The translations under genes were made by a program, and so were the position numbers. DNA of 57,364 nucleotides, from assembly GCA_014084085.1 (NCBI GenBank), contig NPFB01000035.1, forward strand, positions 53,008 to 110,371, read 5' to 3'. Origin of the DNA: Hondaea fermentalgiana. Lineage: Eukaryota > Sar > Bigyra > Thraustochytrida > Thraustochytriidae. A model generated the notes under the pieces. The model was not told the DNA's origin and did not search any database. It saw only the letters and a list, made by a program, of their open reading frames with translations. This document shows positions 20,263 through 29,700 of this stretch, piece after piece. Each line of letters begins with the position of its first letter. Position 1 is the stretch's first letter.

Positions 20263-21327
20263 ATGAACAACGTGAAGGCGCTTGTGTCCAAAAAGAAGAA
20301 GCGCTTCGTGGACGACCGCAATGGGTTTAACCTGGACCTCAGCTACATTGGCGGGCCCGATGCGCAGCTGATTGCTATGGGCTACCCGGCCGCAGGCGTC
20401 GAAGCCCTGTACCGGAACAGCATGAGCGAAGTACAGCGTTTTTTTACGACGTTTCATGATGGCAACTACGCGGTGTACAACTTGTGCAGCGAGCGTGTGT
20501 ACGACTTGACCCAGTTTTTCCCACTCACGTACCGCTTTGGATTCGACGACCACCAGCCGCCTCCGCTCGAGATGTTTAGACCCTTTTGTGAATCTGTCGG
20601 AGAGTACCTGAACGAAGACCCGAAACACATTGCCGCGGTGCATTGCAAGGCCGGCAAGGGTCGCACGGGCGTCATGGTGAGCGCTTTTCTGGTACACTCG
20701 GGTCGATGCGGGTCAGCTGAAGAGGCTCTCGTCGAGTTCTCGCGCGAGCGAACCAAGAATCGCAAGGGAGTCACCATTCCGAGCCAGCAGCGCTTCGTCC
20801 ACTACTATGAGCAGCTTTTGCGGCGCGGCAGCGTCACTGCATACACATACTGCATTAGTCACGTGCGCATGGTCGGTGTTCCGAATCATGACACCTCTAT
20901 TTTGGGTGGTGGCTGCCAGCCCTTTTTCGAAGTCTCGCTCGCGTGGTACTCACCCGAAGATGGCGAGGCGAAATCGAAAACGATTTACAACTACAAAAAT
21001 CACGTCCGCAAACTGCGTCACTTTAAGCGTGATGACAAGTTCGTAGATCTCGACGTCTCCTCGCACAACCTTTTGGTGGCTGGCAACGTGCGGATTCGCT
21101 TCTATGACCGTGATCGCTATTCTCAAGCGGAAATGTGCCAGATCTGGCTTCACACGGGCTTTATTGAGTCGAACTTTCTCTGTTTCGAAAAATCTGTCAT
21201 TGACAAGGCATGCAAGGACAAAGAACACAAGCGTTTCGATCCTAACTTTCGCATCGAGGTCTACTTGCACAAGGTCGATAAGCGTCTCGTGGCCTCCGAG
21301 ATGGTTGGGGTTGACGAGGACGACTAG
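20263..21327 (+). CDS. PTEN: PTEN-type phosphoinositide 3-phosphatase
   Basis: A 354-residue protein with the PTEN layout: a basic N-terminus (KKKKRF, a likely PIP2-binding patch), the phosphatase domain to about residue 190 and a C2 domain to about 345. The P-loop HCKAGKGRTG lies at 127-136, with catalytic Cys128 and Arg134 and both lysines typical of PTEN. The general-acid loop reads DDHQPP, and the TI loop KGVTIPSQQRF is intact. It would remove the 3-phosphate from PI(3,4,5)P3 at the plasma membrane. A small insertion (GGPDAQ) precedes LIAMG. The C-terminus is acidic (VDEDD) and lacks the regulatory tail and PDZ ligand of animal PTEN. The leader is extremely GC-rich. Confidence 0.95.
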   Translation: MNNVKALVSKKKKRFVDDRNGFNLDLSYIGGPDAQLIAMGYPAAGVEALYRNSMSEVQRFFTTFHDGNYAVYNLCSERVYDLTQFFPLTYRFGFDDHQPPPLEMFRPFCESVGEYLNEDPKHIAAVHCKAGKGRTGVMVSAFLVHSGRCGSAEEALVEFSRERTKNRKGVTIPSQQRFVHYYEQLLRRGSVTAYTYCISHVRMVGVPNHDTSILGGGCQPFFEVSLAWYSPEDGEAKSKTIYNYKNHVRKLRHFKRDDKFVDLDVSSHNLLVAGNVRIRFYDRDRYSQAEMCQIWLHTGFIESNFLCFEKSVIDKACKDKEHKRFDPNFRIEVYLHKVDKRLVASEMVGVDEDD

Positions 21328-21584
21328 ATTTCCTTTTCCTACCTTTCGCACTCTCTCTCGATTTGACGGCCTCGCGCTCTCCAGGATCGCGTGCAAGCTC
21401 AGGCTGGAGAGACGAAGAAAGACCTCTTTGCGGCCTGCCTTCTGTGGTGTGTTTTCTGTTTCCTTTTATCTGTTTCCTATACATTCTTCTTTCATGTTTG
21501 TTTGTTATGGGTGGTATTACAATGGTCATTGATTTGCTAGCAACAAAACGTGCAATGTGGTGTTGCCGCCTTGCAGAAAACATA

Positions 21585-22550
21585 TCACCTTCGCACATCT
21601 GTGCAGAGTGGATTCTTGAAGCACTGCCGACAGTGATCATTGATGATCCCAGTCTGTTGGCAAAAAGCGTGCAATGTGATGCTACCAAGAAACTTGAAAC
21701 CCTTGGCCTTTAACGCTTGAGCAAGTTTCCGGGATGTCTCACTCTCCGTGGGGAGCTTGCTGGTCTCTGTCCAAATCTCTCGATTGACGATTGGCTCATG
21801 ATTTGTAAAGCTCCAAAGGTAGCTTGCTAGGCCACCGGGGTAGTCATTTTCGATCTCAATGCAGCGCTGCGCGTTATTTACCACGGCGGCAAGTTTTCGA
21901 CGGTTGTGCATGATCCCATTATCTGGATCTGCTACGAGAGCGTCCACGTCGGCATCTGTCATTGCAGCAATCTTTTTCATATCCCACATGTGAAATGCTC
22001 GTGCGTATGCCTCGCGTTTCTTCCACACGATGTTCCAGCTCACGCCAGCTTGCTGAGCGCAGAGCGAGAGGATCTCAAAAAGCTCGTCTCGGTCCCTTTG
22101 AGGGTGACCCCAGTGTTTATCGTGGTATTCCCGCGACCGTTCCGTCTTGGCGCTCCATGCGCATCTTCCTTGCAGCGGGTTTCCGGCTCCTTCTCGCTGC
22201 TTCTCATCATTGCGGTTTTGCTCTTGTTCTTGCACTTGCACTTGCTCATGCTCTTGCTCGTAGTACTCACAGTCAGACTCGTTCTTTTTCTTTTTTCGTT
22301 TCGAGGTCGTTGTCGATCTCGCCAAAGACGACGGAGCTCTCGTGCTCGAGCTCACCGCCAGCGTGCCCGAGGACTTCCTCTTATTCATCGCCGACGACCC
22401 CGTAGCCGTTCTCCTCGTCGTCGTGGCCGCTCTCGTTGGCGACTGCAGTCGCGGCGACCTCCGTCTCGCCACCGACGGCGTCGGCGGGAGTGCGCGCGTC
22501 TCCTCCAAGCTCTGCGGCCCGGGCTCGCGGCTTGCGCGCGACGCGACCAT
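21585..22550 (-). CDS. 3-methyladenine DNA glycosylase I (TAG family)
   Basis: A 321-residue protein with a 125-residue basic/acidic low-complexity extension before the catalytic domain (129-315). Zinc ligands are in register with the E. coli enzyme: Cys130 and His143 (13 apart, as C4/H17) and His306 and Cys310 (4 apart, as H175/C179). Tyr142 matches the base-contacting Tyr16, and WSFTNHEP matches the conserved WSF-NHQP segment. The position of Glu38 is Cys164 (LCAQQAGVSW), a change at a base-recognition residue. The role is base excision repair of alkylated adenine; the basic KRKKKKN stretch could be a nuclear signal. It is divergent from the von Willebrand A locus. Confidence 0.9.
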   Translation of the reverse strand: MVASRASREPGPQSLEETRALPPTPSVARRRSPRLQSPTRAATTTRRTATGSSAMNKRKSSGTLAVSSSTRAPSSLARSTTTSKRKKKKNESDCEYYEQEHEQVQVQEQEQNRNDEKQREGAGNPLQGRCAWSAKTERSREYHDKHWGHPQRDRDELFEILSLCAQQAGVSWNIVWKKREAYARAFHMWDMKKIAAMTDADVDALVADPDNGIMHNRRKLAAVVNNAQRCIEIENDYPGGLASYLWSFTNHEPIVNREIWTETSKLPTESETSRKLAQALKAKGFKFLGSITLHAFCQQTGIINDHCRQCFKNPLCTDVRR

Positions 22551-22855
22551 GGCGAGGCGCCGGCGCTGGGTCTTTGCGACTCAAGTCGAGCACGAACTTG
22601 CCTTCGGGACTTGAGCGAGCGCCCCTATTGGTCTGACACGGTCTGACATGTGAAAGATTCTTGTGAAGCAGTAGGAGCCGTAATTCTGTCCAGGCAGTGC
22701 GCCTCCCCTTTTCCCCAGCGTCCAGAGAAAGTGTCCAGTTCTCCTCCCTCGGCGAAAAAAGATACCGATTCTGTGTATCTTTTGAAAGAAAGCTTTTGTT
22801 CAAAGCCCGCGAGAGCCTGGTCTGATGAGTCGGCGCTGCAGTGCTTTGACGCATC
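22551..22855. other. Spacer between TAG gene and von Willebrand A locus
   Basis: 305 bp containing the leader of the glycosylase gene. A 69-codon plus-strand frame (22650-22859) ends next to the von Willebrand A reading but does not supply a recognisable metal-site (DxSxS) segment. Confidence 0.4.
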
Positions 22856-23749
22856 GTGAACTGTGCGACGGAGTACGCTCTCCCCAAAGAGTACCTGGAT
22901 CAAGCTCGAAATCTTGTCAAGGCGATCGGCAAGAAGCTTATTATCGGCCAAAGTGATACCGACGACCGCGCGACTGCTTCCAGTTTTCCAACGGTGTTGT
23001 CAACTTTAAAGATCTCACGGATTTACCAAACCCCGCTGCTTTTCGCAATCCCTTCCCCAAAATGCGCTCCAGAGATTGGTACAAGACCACCATGCCGTAC
23101 GCTCTCAGTGCCTCAAACGAAACGTTTCACAAGCACACTCGTAATGCGAATAAGGTCATCATTGTCTTCACAGAGGGCAGACCTTCTGCTCCCAACCCGG
23201 AGAACGCACAAAAGGCTTGCCCGCTCCCCACGCTCTCGACGTCGCCCGATACCTGCGAACTTCGGACATGCACGCTTGAAGCTCTCTCTTCCTAGCATGG
23301 AAGACACCACCGTCATTTACGTCTCGATTGGCGAAGATCCGATGAAGACCATGGAACTCATCTTCTCTGCAGGACTCACTCAGATTGCAGCTGATGCTGA
23401 TGCGGAAGCTGATGACAATGATGATTTTGTCGACGATGTGCTGGCAACGATACGCGGCGACTGCAAGGTGCCCTGCAAGAAGAACGTGCGCTACCGAGGC
23501 AGTCTTGTGACGAATCCAGAAACGGGACCGCGATACTTTCCTAACTTCGAGGATGCGCAAGCTTGCCAGGATCTTTTCAACTCGGAGGAGTGGAGCGAGA
23601 CATGCACGCATTTCACCAACCAAGGAAACAAAAAGTGGTGCTGTCTTTTTGAGGGTGTACCCCGAATGAAGATCGTCTGGGTCAAGTACGACTACGTCTC
23701 AGGCGACAAGACCTGTGCGGTTCTTTGGTTTTACAAGGAGAAAGTCTGA
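22856..23749 (+). pseudogene. Frame-disrupted von Willebrand A-domain gene
   Basis: One frame is open for 297 codons, but the recognisable protein moves between frames. Helix KEYLDQARNLVKAIGKK is in the first frame. The next strand, FSNGVVNFKDLTDLPNP, and the strand NKVIIVFTEGRPS are in the frame one base back (about 22973-23200). The helix ALDVARYLRTSDMHA is in the third frame (about 23232-23276), and the strand TTVIYVSIGEDPMKTM returns to the first. Together these follow the order of a von Willebrand A fold. The first strand with the DxSxS metal site is missing. The C-terminal 100 residues are Cys-rich and acidic. This is either a 5'-truncated pseudogene or a gene with several assembly indels. 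Possible relic coding (MKSRNKPIAPALACG) continues at 23803-23970. Confidence 0.6.
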
Positions 23750-24186
23750 CCAAGACATGGCGATCCCCAAAAGTGCAAAACGACGTCATAATTTTCTCAC
23801 GCATGAAGTCGCGGAACAAGCCAATCGCACCAGCGCTCGCGTGCGGTGTGGCCGTGGGAGACGAGGCGATCGTAGCCCCCATTCGTGCCGGTCGTCACCA
23901 AAGTCCGACCACGCCTGCCTGCTCGTTCCGAGATTTATCTCCAAAGTGGGCTGTTCATTCTTGCCCACCGTGACTCTAATCTCATAAAGGTCATGCAATT
24001 GGTGACAGTGTCATCATTTTCCATATTAACCTTGCGATTTCCCATGGCGTTGTTCATTGCAGTTTGATACCGATTGAAACGTTGTTCAGTAGCCCGAAGT
24101 AATGCTCTTCAAAGTTTGCGCGGATGATTTTGTTTGTCTGTCTTGGGGCTGAACGATAGATAGGTGACGTCGGCACGTGCCCCCCA

Positions 24187-24312
24187 ACTTGATGATATAG
24201 AAAGGGCTTCCTCGTCGTCGCGCCCACTTGCGCGGCGCGATAGAGCCCTTTGCGTGGGCCATATCCGACTTGCGAGCCGGCGCTATAAAACCCTTGCGCG
24301 GCGACACGACTT
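24187..24312 (+). promoter_or_regulatory. Promoter array A (about 21-bp units)
   Basis: ACTTG cores at 24187, 24226 and 24268, with weaker CTTTG/CCTTG copies at about 24248 and 24292, so that units fall every 20-24 bp. The best copies read ACTTGCGCGGCGCGATA and ACTTGCGAGCCGGCGCTATA. The cores point toward the CDF gene, whose ATG is about 140-260 bp downstream. Confidence 0.5.
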
Positions 24313-24375
24313 CCCTTGGCGCAGCAAAGCCGTGACGAGCCTCGCAACCTTGCTGCGCGAGGCCGCGTGCGGAGC

Positions 24376-24409
<34 letters not shown>

Positions 24410-24410
24410 A
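24376..24410. repeat. (GCGT)n microsatellite in the leader
   Basis: Eight near-perfect GCGT/GTGC units about 40 bp before the CDF start codon. Read through, they would encode an Arg/Ala/Cys/Val repeat, which argues against using the upstream ATG at 24316. Confidence 0.9.
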
Positions 24411-24447
24411 TAGGCGCGCGCGCGTGCGCGAGGGACGCGGCCCGCCC

Positions 24448-26259
24448 ATGAGTGCTGCCGCCGCGGGCCTCTCTGGCCCGGCGTGCGCCGCGGGCCGCTG
24501 GCTTGCGATCGGGCGCCGGAATGGACTTGCTCTCGCGCGAAGTCGAACCCAAGGCGCCTCGTCGTCTCTGCCGCTGCCACAACGCCTGCGGGCGCGGCGT
24601 CAAGGGTCTCTCCTGCGGGCGCAAGCTGCGTTGGCGGTAGCCTTGGACTTGCCCTGCGTGTGGCAGAGCGCCTATTCTTCGCGCCAGATGAATACGGATG
24701 TGCGCAGTGGCGGCCCAGTCGTGCGCACAGAGGCACAACCTCCGCAAAGAGAACTCGAGGACGAAGTGGACCTTGACGCCATGGACAAGGCCCAGCGCCA
24801 CGTCACGTGGCTCGGACTCTATAGCAACGTCTTACTGGCCGGCACCAAGGGCTTCATTGGCTTCTCGAGTGGATCGATGTCCCTTATCGCAGACGCCATG
24901 CATTCTGGATCCGACCTCTGCGGCGATTTCGTTGCGCTTGCCGCCATCACGCTCAGCAAAAGACCAGCTGACAAGCTCCATCCCTATGGATACGGACACT
25001 ATGAATCCTTGGGGACGCTGCTCGTGTCAACATTGCTCGTTGGTGGCGGCGCGGGCATTGGGTGGCATTCGCTGAACCAGCTTCTGGTGGTCAGCGCCAC
25101 GGAGGCGACAATGGTGCGCCACATTCCCGCAGCGCTCATCGTGATTGGCGCCTCAATCGCCGTCAAGGAATGGCTCTACAGAATCACCGTGAAGGTTGGT
25201 CAGGAGACACATAGTCCTGTGCTTGTCGCAAATGCTTGGCACCACCGTACAGATGCACTCTCTTCCATTCTTTCGCTCATTGGCGTCGGCGGCGCATGGT
25301 TTGGCTGGTACATGCTTGACCCTGTCGCAGGTCTCCTCGTCAGCGGAATGGTGCTCAAGGCTGGCGTGGAAATTGGCTGGGATGCCTGTCAGGACCTCAC
25401 GGATCGACGGCGAGAGTCAGATTACGATGTCATTGGTGGGGTGTACAAGGTTGTTGAGAATCTTGCTCTCCAGCCCACCTCTGCCGTCGTTGATGCTCAC
25501 GACGTGCGCGTGCGTAGACTCGGGCACTATCTTCTTCTTGATTTACACCTTCGTGTCGAACCAAGACTCAGTGTGAGCGGCGGCTACGTTGAGAGCAATC
25601 GCGTGAAGCGACATATTTACAAGGCATATCCGCGCATCAGTGAAGTGATGATTCACGTTCAGGCGCACCCGCGCCGCAGCGCAATGGAGCAAAGTGGAGA
25701 CATGGTCGATGCTTCCTTTGTTGCGTCAGGTTCGCCCCAGACGCTTGTCCAAGTTTCGCCCGAGCCTGCACAAACTCAACGTGAAGACCAGCACGTTCAA
25801 CAAGAAAAGCTGATCATGAACGCAACAAACGACGTTGAGCCAAAAAAGGTCCGTCGAGAGCTATCCTTGCATGCGGAGAGCCGCCAACCCATGGCGCCGC
25901 GGCGGTCTTTCACGCCCATTCCCAATCAGTTTGCCAAGAATGTTCGATCCCATTTGGAAATCGAAGGGGACGTCCGCGCTGCCGTGATGGAGGCTGCGGC
26001 GCGTGACCCCGTCATCAATGCGCTCTCGCATTGCCAGATCTACTACGACGTTGCGGAGTCTCGCGTTTTTGTGGAGATCAATCTCGTCATGGAGAAAACG
26101 GTGACGCTCTTGCGTGCCGACGAAGCCGCGCAAGTCGCCAGAGAAGCCGTGCTGAGTATCCCTGATGTCTACTCGGTCGACGCTCACGTAGAGCTCGGAG
26201 ATGAAGACACTGATGATGCGGAAACCACCGAACCTGAAAAGCAGCCTGCTCGTGCTTGA
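24448..26259 (+). CDS. Mitochondrial-type cation diffusion facilitator (MMT-like)
   Basis: A 603-residue protein. The ATG at 24448 (CCCATGAGTGC) is preferred over 24316 because it opens a classic Arg/Ala/Ser-rich mitochondrial presequence of about 80 residues. Six membrane segments follow (about 130-335). The metal sites are HSGSD (His152, Asp156; preceded by DAM) and HHRTD (His265, Asp269), and the signature HPYGYGHYESLGTL matches the yeast MMT1/MMT2 group of mitochondrial metal exporters. The first cytoplasmic domain contains VVDAHDVRVRRLGHYLLLDL. After a polar linker a second, similar domain is seen (FVEINLVMEKT, then SIPDVYSVDAHVEL). Substrate (iron, zinc or manganese) cannot be read from the sequence. 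Confidence 0.85.
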   Translation: MSAAAAGLSGPACAAGRWLAIGRRNGLALARSRTQGASSSLPLPQRLRARRQGSLLRAQAALAVALDLPCVWQSAYSSRQMNTDVRSGGPVVRTEAQPPQRELEDEVDLDAMDKAQRHVTWLGLYSNVLLAGTKGFIGFSSGSMSLIADAMHSGSDLCGDFVALAAITLSKRPADKLHPYGYGHYESLGTLLVSTLLVGGGAGIGWHSLNQLLVVSATEATMVRHIPAALIVIGASIAVKEWLYRITVKVGQETHSPVLVANAWHHRTDALSSILSLIGVGGAWFGWYMLDPVAGLLVSGMVLKAGVEIGWDACQDLTDRRRESDYDVIGGVYKVVENLALQPTSAVVDAHDVRVRRLGHYLLLDLHLRVEPRLSVSGGYVESNRVKRHIYKAYPRISEVMIHVQAHPRRSAMEQSGDMVDASFVASGSPQTLVQVSPEPAQTQREDQHVQQEKLIMNATNDVEPKKVRRELSLHAESRQPMAPRRSFTPIPNQFAKNVRSHLEIEGDVRAAVMEAAARDPVINALSHCQIYYDVAESRVFVEINLVMEKTVTLLRADEAAQVAREAVLSIPDVYSVDAHVELGDEDTDDAETTEPEKQPARA

Positions 26260-26752
26260 AGCACTGAGTCATCGTTTGGGAAGAGAAGAAATGAAAAGTC
26301 CTTTGATGAGGTCTGCTTTCTTTTGTTAAAATCAGCACCAGGACTAGCCTCCTCTTTTTACGAGCAGCACAACCGTGGCAAGCTCCGCGCGATTTCTGCG
26401 CCTTTTTGAACATGGAGTTGGCGGGAGGGAATGCAAACTGCCTGAATTTGCCTCGGGAGATCTCTTGCTTCTGTTACAATGTGAGCGACTTGATCCAGCA
26501 AGCCAACCTTTATTTTTTATTTTTTTGAAAACTCCTCCTGATTTTACTCAACAAAGAAATGGGAAATTTTTGCTGATTTTGTACTTTGGAGTATCAATCT
26601 TCCGATTCACGACATTTCGCGTTTCCTGCTCATTGCGACCACGCAAAGATGCTTCGAAAGCCCATGTGCGTCGCTCGAAAATTCGGAAAGGTCTCGGAAC
26701 GAGGACTTATTTTTATTTTTTTAAAGTTGATCAGAACATTGCAATGTTCATT
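26260..26752. other. Convergent intergenic region
   Basis: Between the CDF gene and the ankyrin/BTB gene, convergent. It is more AT-rich than its surroundings, with T-rich tracts near 26512-26525 and 26708-26721. It should contain both 3' ends; no further gene is seen. Confidence 0.55.
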
Positions 26753-29700
26753 TTAAACCTGGGGCCTTGACTTTCCACATTCCTCCATCGGCTCCAAGTG
26801 CGGGCGAAGCAAACCCTCGAGCGCAAGCACAGCGCACGCGCAAGATCGCGGAAGATTTTCCGGGAACTTTCTCCCAAGGTGCTCCTCGAGCTGTGGCGAC
26901 AGCGAACTTGTGTCGGCGACCTCAAGCAATTCACAGCGAAATTGCACCTCGAGCTCCCACAACGTAGGATGAAACTTGGACTCAAGAAGCATATTGAGCG
27001 CGGTGCTACGCTCCTTGCCGTTCGTGTCGCTGCTCATAAGGTCCTTCTCATCCAAAATCGCTTGCAGCACATGGCTGAAGCCAACAAGTCCCAGGTCGTC
27101 AGCCAGCTGCGCCATTGACACCGCTTCGGCCGTCGATCGGGGCGCGCAACCGTCTTCAATCACGCCAATGCTGACAAAACGGAGAATCACTTCCCATGTG
27201 CGACGGTCCACCACGTTTGAAAAAGCGGCGGCGTAAAGACAAATAGGTCTATCGGAAGTGGCCTGCGCATTTAATGCACACGTTGCAAATGCGTCCTCCA
27301 ATGCGCGTGCAAACACGGACGAGCGCACGCAGAGTTGGCTGCTGTGCGCGCGTATTGCGTCTGTTACCAGCGTTGCATCTCCAGGACCGAGACGAATCTC
27401 CACATCGCCTTCTTCTTCATTCGCAGCGATCGCCGTCGATACATCAAGGCTAACGTGCGACTGATGCGCAAGACTAGCAAAGCGAGCCTCGAATTCGTCG
27501 ATATCCGGGGCCGTAGACACATCATCAGTGATGACCATACCAAGGTCCTCGAGAATCTGCTGTCCAGCAGGGTCTCCTTCCTGTCCGTATCTTGCCGGCT
27601 CGACATAAAGACGGGCATCAAGCCTGGCACCCTCCGCCTCGATTTGCTTTCGAAGTCGTGCGGGGGCGAGTGCCAGCACGCTCGATCCATCGATTTCACT
27701 AGCTGCGAGCATCTGAGCGACGTCCACGACCACGGAATCCGGTCGACGGCAGAACCGAAGCCCATGTCTTTCAAGCATTCCGCGTGGACACGAGCATTGG
27801 AGGTCATGGCCGTGCGGGAGGACGCATTCCTTTGGCGGTAGAATCACATGACGATTGTCCTTGCGCTTGAGCTTGCGCATGAGCAAAATGATGCGATTGC
27901 AAATGTCCACCAAGGTTTCGCTTCCCAACCCATCGACTGCAAATCGACATAGTTCCTCAACGTGCGCCGTGCGGATTCGTGGCGTGCCCTTGCGGCGCGC
28001 GAGGCCACGCGATGTGAGAACGTGGCGTTCAAGAAGAAGGTGCACTGCCTCGGTTGCCAGGGTTTCCAGTGCAGGCAAAAGCCATTCGTTTGCAAGGACA
28101 AGCAAACTGACCGCGTCCTCCACATGCGCAAGCACCTCGCGACCATCCACAAATCGTTCAGTGTCTCGATTTGCCGTAAATGCCGCCAGAGGCGATCCGC
28201 GAAGGGATCCCTGATATACAAAGCGAAGGGCGTCCTTGACGACTGCTGACGAATGATGAGAGAGATCGACCTCGAGCGAGCTCGCTTCGCGCATGCCCCC
28301 ACGGAACATTCCGGCAAACATGGGGCATCGTGCACAGAGAATGTGCCGATGAGCGCGCAGTATGAGCTCTCCTTGAACAATGATATGAACATCTGCGCCA
28401 AGTCGCTCTCGCCCTTCAAAGAGGCGTTCCATATCGCGGTGGTAGAAACGATCCAAGTTAGGTTTTGTTCGATTTTCTTCCTCTGTGCTCCCGCGATCTT
28501 GTGCTGTCACCTTGCCTGGGGTCCAAAGCAAGACGCAAGCTTCCAAATCAGTATAAGCATGCTCGTGCCCTCCTGCGGCAGATCGAGAGAAAGTGCTTTT
28601 GCAAACCTGGTGAACGAGTCTCTTGGCACGAGTTTGAAAACGTTCTGTCAAAGTCACGGGCGGATCCGTTTGCAGCAGAACGAGACGAAGTGCATCTAAC
28701 GCCCGCTCCGTACGAGTGGTCGCTTCATGTTCTATGCTGGTACCCAAGCCCAAAGCTGCGTCGCGGATCTGGACGGCATCGCCAAGAGCGACGAGAGAGA
28801 CTTCGGCGGCGCTAGGATTCGTGCGCATCATACTACTCCGACAAATGAGGCGAGCGAGAAGTGCTTTGGGTGGAGGTCCATTATCGTGCGCGATGGCAAC
28901 AGCGAGTGCGGATTCCTCACGACCGTTCAGCTGCGAACAAGACGCACCTTGATCCAGGAGCTGCGCCGCCATGGCAAAGTGCCCCCCTCGCAATGCACTT
29001 TGCAGCACTGTATCGCAAGGCCATGACCAATCAAGCCACTGCAAGCATGGCTTTCCTTCGCGCTCGATAAATTCATCGACAACCCCAGACGCACCATGAA
29101 ACGCAGCGAGATGGAGTGGACAGGGCGTGCATGAAATGGAGCTCGGAACCGCCGCTTGCGCCGAGAGTCCACGCAGTGGCGTGCCGCGATCCAACAAAAG
29201 CCTCACTGTAGAACGACGCCCCGCTGCTGCCGCCTTGCAAAGAGGAGTCCAATACGAGTTATCGACGGCATGAACATCGGCGCCGCGAACAATGAGTTCC
29301 GCCACGGCCTCATTTGCGCCAGAAGATGCCGCGACGTGTAGGGGGGTTTCGTCTTCGCGGTTTCTTGCATCAATGCGAGGACGCAAAAGAGCCACAAAGG
29401 ACGCTGGGACTTCGAAGCGCGGCGCAGCGGCGACAGCCAGATGTAATGGCGAGTTTCCTAACTTGTCTTTTGCGACTGGCGAAGCTCCGTGATCGAGAAG
29501 GAGTTTCGTAGCAGCCGCGTCAATGCGGCTTGCGGCAACATGTAGTGGTGTTCGCCCCCGTGGATCGCGTGCCTCCAAATTCAGCCCCGCAGCGACCGAG
29601 TGACCAGCGCCAGCGCGCAGGGCGGCCTCGAGCAGGGCCTCGTCGCCGAGATGGCAAATGTGATGCAAGGCCGAAGCACGCTCCTCGTCACGGCCACGAT

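Larger units (their letters stand above)
23750..24447. other. Upstream region of the CDF transporter
   Basis: Holds a possible remnant of the von Willebrand A locus (to about 23970), then an intergenic part with the 21-bp promoter array and a GCGT microsatellite, both listed separately. A TATA-like CTATAAAA lies at 24283-24290, inside the array. Confidence 0.5.

Noticed and set aside
23725..23973. 82-codon plus-strand frame after the von Willebrand A locus
   Set aside because: Some coding character (ALACGVAVGDEAIVAP), but no start of its own and no family; treated as a possible remnant of the neighbouring locus.
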